Shown here: positions 61,415 through 64,000 of the stretch, piece after piece
Numbering within the stretch: position 1 is the first letter of the stretch
Layout: each line of letters opens with the position of its first letter
Assembly: GCA_964035015.1 (NCBI GenBank)
Contig: OZ036005.1
Coordinates: 4,065,714 to 4,129,713 of the forward strand
Direction: 5' to 3'
Origin: Corallium rubrum
Lineage: Eukaryota > Cnidaria > Anthozoa > Scleralcyonacea > Coralliidae
Length of the DNA: 64,000 bases
Made by a program: the position numbers and the translations under genes
The notes under the pieces: model-generated
Seen by the model: the letters and a program-made list of their open reading frames with translations, nothing else
Databases searched by the model: none
What the model was told of the DNA's origin: nothing

Positions 61415-61971
61415 CAGGGTTGTTAGATTCATTTGGCTTTTTTTAAGCCAAATTTTACAATTTTGGCTTTTTCTTAGCCTGGTTGGCGTAGAAAAAATCG
61501 TTTGGCGTAATGGCTTTTTTTTGGCTTTATAGTGATTATTCGAACAAAATTTTAATAAATATTAAATTTTTAATTATATAACTATACTGAAAGAGTGAAA
61601 TTCTGTCTTGTAAAAGAAAAATAAAGCTGTGTTGTGCATTCATTTTTATATGGTAGCAATAGTACATATTCTCAAGCTGGGAAGCAAAACATCTCAAAGC
61701 AACACTCGGTTTTTGCGCGCCTGCGCTACTTTGTTTAACGTGAACATGCACTTGACATTTACAATTTTACATTTTACAACGCAAAGGACAGAATTTCGAT
61801 GCACAACTATTCAAGGTTAACAACATGTTGGCTTTTACTTGGCTTAAAGTCCGAATCATTGGACTAATTTGGCTTTTTTTGGCTTTTATTTCATAGCAAT
61901 GATTTGGCTTATTTTGGCTTTTTTTGAAATCACTTTTGGCTTTGAGCATGCGCTGGGATCTAACAACCCTG
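61415..61971. mobile_element. hAT-like MITE with 8-bp duplication (ancestral GTGCATAC)
   Basis: Ends CAGGGTTGTTAGAT and ATCTAACAACCCTG are perfect inverses. Flanks read GTGCTTAC (left) and GTACATAC (right). The undisturbed paralogous site at 60588-60600 reads GTGCATAC, so each flank has one later mutation. The interior repeats TTTGGCTTTT. Confidence 0.93.
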
Positions 61972-62130
61972 GTACATACTTCACAGAGGTGAACATATTT
62001 ACGATCAACTTGATCAAGGAGTTGTCGGGCACATCCTCGTTAAATAAACTACAAAGTCAGTCAGTCTCACCAGAAGTATGATAGTAGCGGAAGACTCGGC
62101 CTACCATAGTAGCCCGAGTAATTAACAAGC

Positions 62131-62925
62131 TGCAAACAGAAAAATCTGGAACATTTCAAAGAAGTACACTCTCAATTTAATCGTTATTTTGGTATTTAAA
62201 AGAAATGAAATCCGTCATTTGTGTCTTTATTGATTTTAATGCATAGCCTCAACATGTTTGATTCTCTATATTAAAACAGTGCCATTTTATTCACATTTCT
62301 CACTGTATTCTTTCTAGAGTTTAACACTGTTGAAGGTTTTTGCCTCATCACACAATCACTTTTGGTTTCTTGTATTCGCATTTGGTAGCATTCTGGCTTG
62401 TTTAATTACTATGAAAAAATGAACACTTATTTCTCACATTTCAGTGGTTTTAAATTGAAATGGTCACTCATAACAGGTAAATTACTTGTTTGGGACACTA
62501 AAAAGTGGACATTGGTTGTGTTAGACAAGTGGTTGCTGTTGGTTTTGAAACACTTGAGACAAATGTCATCACTAGTACTATTGCATGTGCGACGCAAGAT
62601 ATTTATAGCGATAAGTTCTGTGCTTGCGGTGCGGAAACCGCGTTTTCTTGGCTATAATAACAACCCTCCCATTTGGCATTTGGCTATTATCTTCTATCTG
62701 CGCTATTCGAGTCTAATTTGGTGCGTGTGCAAACCAAAGTAAGTACCCTAGCTATTTCTTCTTTACTATTATAACATTGGGTTGCTTCAGTTAGGCCATA
62801 TTAAAATCTGTTGTTCGATAATTCTATTTACAATACGTTTATATATAGTTAATGTTGTATTCTAGCATGCTTGTGTACCATTTGAAATTATTGCTTGTAG
62901 TTGTAACTGCGTGCTTTATATAATA
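62131..62925. other. Intergenic stretch, no recognised gene
   Basis: A 114-codon + strand frame (62398-62742) is hydrophobic with no domain. I do not support it as a gene. Confidence 0.4.
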
Positions 62926-63031
62926 GTTCAAATACGAGACGGAGGACTTTACCGGGATTTAAAAGTCCGAGTGCTTTTTAATGCACAAGGGCTTTGTAAT
63001 CCCAGTAAAGTCCGACGTCGAGTATTTCAAC
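62926..63031. mobile_element. Short MITE, GTTCAAATACGAGACGGA ends
   Basis: TCAAATACGAGACGGAGGAC, CTTTACCGGGATT and their inverses (AATCCCAGTAAAG, CGTCGAGTATTTCAA) enclose a small hairpin AAAGTCCGAGTGC/GCACAAGGGCTTT. Confidence 0.8.
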
Positions 63032-63493
63032 TGACTTCTCAAACTCAAAACTCCAAAGATACCCCTGAAACGTAATATAATTTGCCTTATTTCAAAGTAC
63101 TAGTACTTTTCCTCCGATTTCAAAGCACTGATTAAACATTAATTTCTTTTTTGATTCATGAATTATTATCATTAATAATTTGAGAAGTTATACGCAATGG
63201 TAACCGTAGTATACGTTCTTAACTATCGTGTTATTTAAATAAAAGTAGCGTGATGCGTAGGCAGTGTTGAAACAACAACTATATTTCGATTACTATCTAC
63301 ATTTCTACGTTGTCCTACAATTTACATAACGTGAACATTACCAGATTTAGACTGCTAAATTGTTAATCGTCACCATTCAATCTAACTTACGTCACCATTC
63401 AGTTTAACTCTACAGTATATGGTATGTTTATTAAAGGAACATTGAACTTAACAAGAAATGTCATAACGTACTTCGAGATATCTCTTCTTAACA

Positions 63494-63548
63494 AACGTTT
63501 GGTAGACGTTCGTCTGAGCATTGAGCTTGACGAACGTCCACCAAAACA
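63494..63548. repeat. Hairpin, ACGTTTGGTAGACGTTCGTC stem
   Basis: Paired with GACGAACGTCCACCAAAAC across a short loop. A related GACGTTCGGTGGACGTTCGTC lies near 12543. Confidence 0.8.
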
Positions 63549-63550
63549 AC

Positions 63551-63823
63551 TTATCGTATCTCTTCATAGTTTCTTATCGCTGCTACATACTTTGGTATAA
63601 GTTTACTAACAACATTTATAGTTAGCCTCTGGGTTAGAGACATCTTCTCTTTCGTATACCGAGATTTCAATGCAACTGAACGACGATAGTCGACACCTAA
63701 TTTACATTGCAGAGCCAGACGAAATGCTCTACTTGCGCTACTAAATGCTATTGAATTCGGTAGTAAAATAAGTCGATACAAATATCGCGAGACCACACGC
63801 TGTTTATAGACTTTCTGTAGCTT
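63551..63823 (-). CDS. Possible terminal exon or ORF of unknown function
   Basis: An open frame of about 90 codons ends ...KYVAAIRNYEEIR before TAA/TAG. It has a mixed basic/hydrophobic composition (SRYLYRLILLPN, LALQCKLGVDYRRSVALK) that looks more protein-like than its neighbours. There is no ATG at its start (the first candidate is GTG), so it would have to be a downstream exon. A minus-strand AATAAA lies about 120 bp beyond the stop (plus-strand TTTATT near 63427). I do not recognise it. Confidence 0.27.
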   Translation of the reverse strand, partial: KLQKVYKQRVVSRYLYRLILLPNSIAFSSASRAFRLALQCKLGVDYRRSVALKSRYTKEKMSLTQRLTINVVSKLIPKYVAAIRNYEEIR

Positions 63824-64000
63824 TGGTCATTGTTATTATATACTTATACTATGTAGAGTTTTCACCCAAAAAATTGAGATGAAAAATAAGACAAATGAGA
63901 CTCAAAAATTGATCCAAAAAATGGTCCAAAAATGGTCAAACAATAGTCCAAAAATAGTCCGAACTTAACTGTCTCTGTGTTCACGCTGTTGTCAACTGTC
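63824..64000. repeat. Short tandem CCAAAAATGGT-type repeats at window edge
   Basis: GGTCCAAAAATGGTCAAAC and AATAGTCCAAAAATAGTCCG units repeat four to five times. Confidence 0.6.

Larger units (their letters stand above)
60520..62130 (+). repeat. Direct duplication of a host segment (two diverged copies)
   Basis: Copy 1 (about 60520-61225) and copy 2 (about 61330-62130) share GAGCAAAGGTGGGAGT, GGGCCGAGGGAGATC, TTCACAGAGGTGAACATATT, CTACAAAGTCAGTCAGT and ACCATAGTAGCCCGAG in the same order. Copy 2 holds the 61415-61971 insertion. Confidence 0.72.

Overview
The window looks like nuclear DNA of an invertebrate animal, most likely a cnidarian and possibly an anthozoan. That placement is an inference from three things: AT-rich DNA packed with small palindromic DNA transposons, animal-type split genes, and relics of Polinton-like, Penelope-like and hAT-like elements. 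No species can be named from the sequence. There is no prokaryotic gene organisation and no CRISPR array.

Host genes. (1) Three exons (174-273, 2329-2456, 11166-11238, + strand) join in frame and form the C-terminal end of a protein I do not recognise. Its last intron is about 8.7 kb. (2) A complete two-exon two-pore-domain K+ channel of TASK type lies on the minus strand (27452-29086). Its intron splits the glycine codon of the first GYG selectivity filter. (3) The complete gene for acidic ribosomal stalk protein P0 (RPLP0, + strand) has coding exons from 37021 to 57684, 316 codons in 7 coding exons. A plausible untranslated TOP-type first exon lies near 31662-31688. (4) Two weak candidates are a first exon at 59789-59846 and an open frame at 63551-63823 on the minus strand.

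The main novelty lies inside the last intron of gene 1. A 20-bp minisatellite (2630-10945) is split by a 6105-bp element (3891-9995). The element has 5'-AG...CT-3' ends and an exact 6-bp target duplication, ACTATG, which are the hallmarks of Polinton/Maverick integration. Almost the whole element is one palindrome. Each roughly 3-kb arm carries, from outside inward, a homopolymer C/G run, a 15-bp GC-rich minisatellite, a 65-codon ORF, and a gene for a C2H2-finger plus A32/FtsK-HerA-type packaging ATPase. A 1-kb AT-rich repeat that inverts at its own midpoint joins the arms. The right-arm ATPase is intact (477 aa). The left-arm copy has a 1-bp frameshift inside a small cluster of differences. 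No polymerase, integrase, protease or capsid gene is present, so the element looks non-autonomous, like an integrated panhandle or defective genome.

The rest (11.2-27 kb, 29-37 kb, all RPLP0 introns, 58-64 kb) is mostly nested MITE-like palindromes, tRNA- and 5S-derived SINE pieces, one decayed Penelope-like reverse transcriptase, and many micro- and minisatellites. Several MITE families have two or more copies here, so their boundaries can be read by comparison. Exact or near-exact target duplications are visible: 8 bp at 33390-33601, 54360-54874 and 61415-61971; 7 bp at 31226-31523; TTAA at 13102-13518; TA or AT in others. One MITE group shares a loop core while the self-complementary stems differ completely between copies.

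All coordinates were read by eye. Palindrome edges without a target duplication may be off by several bases.
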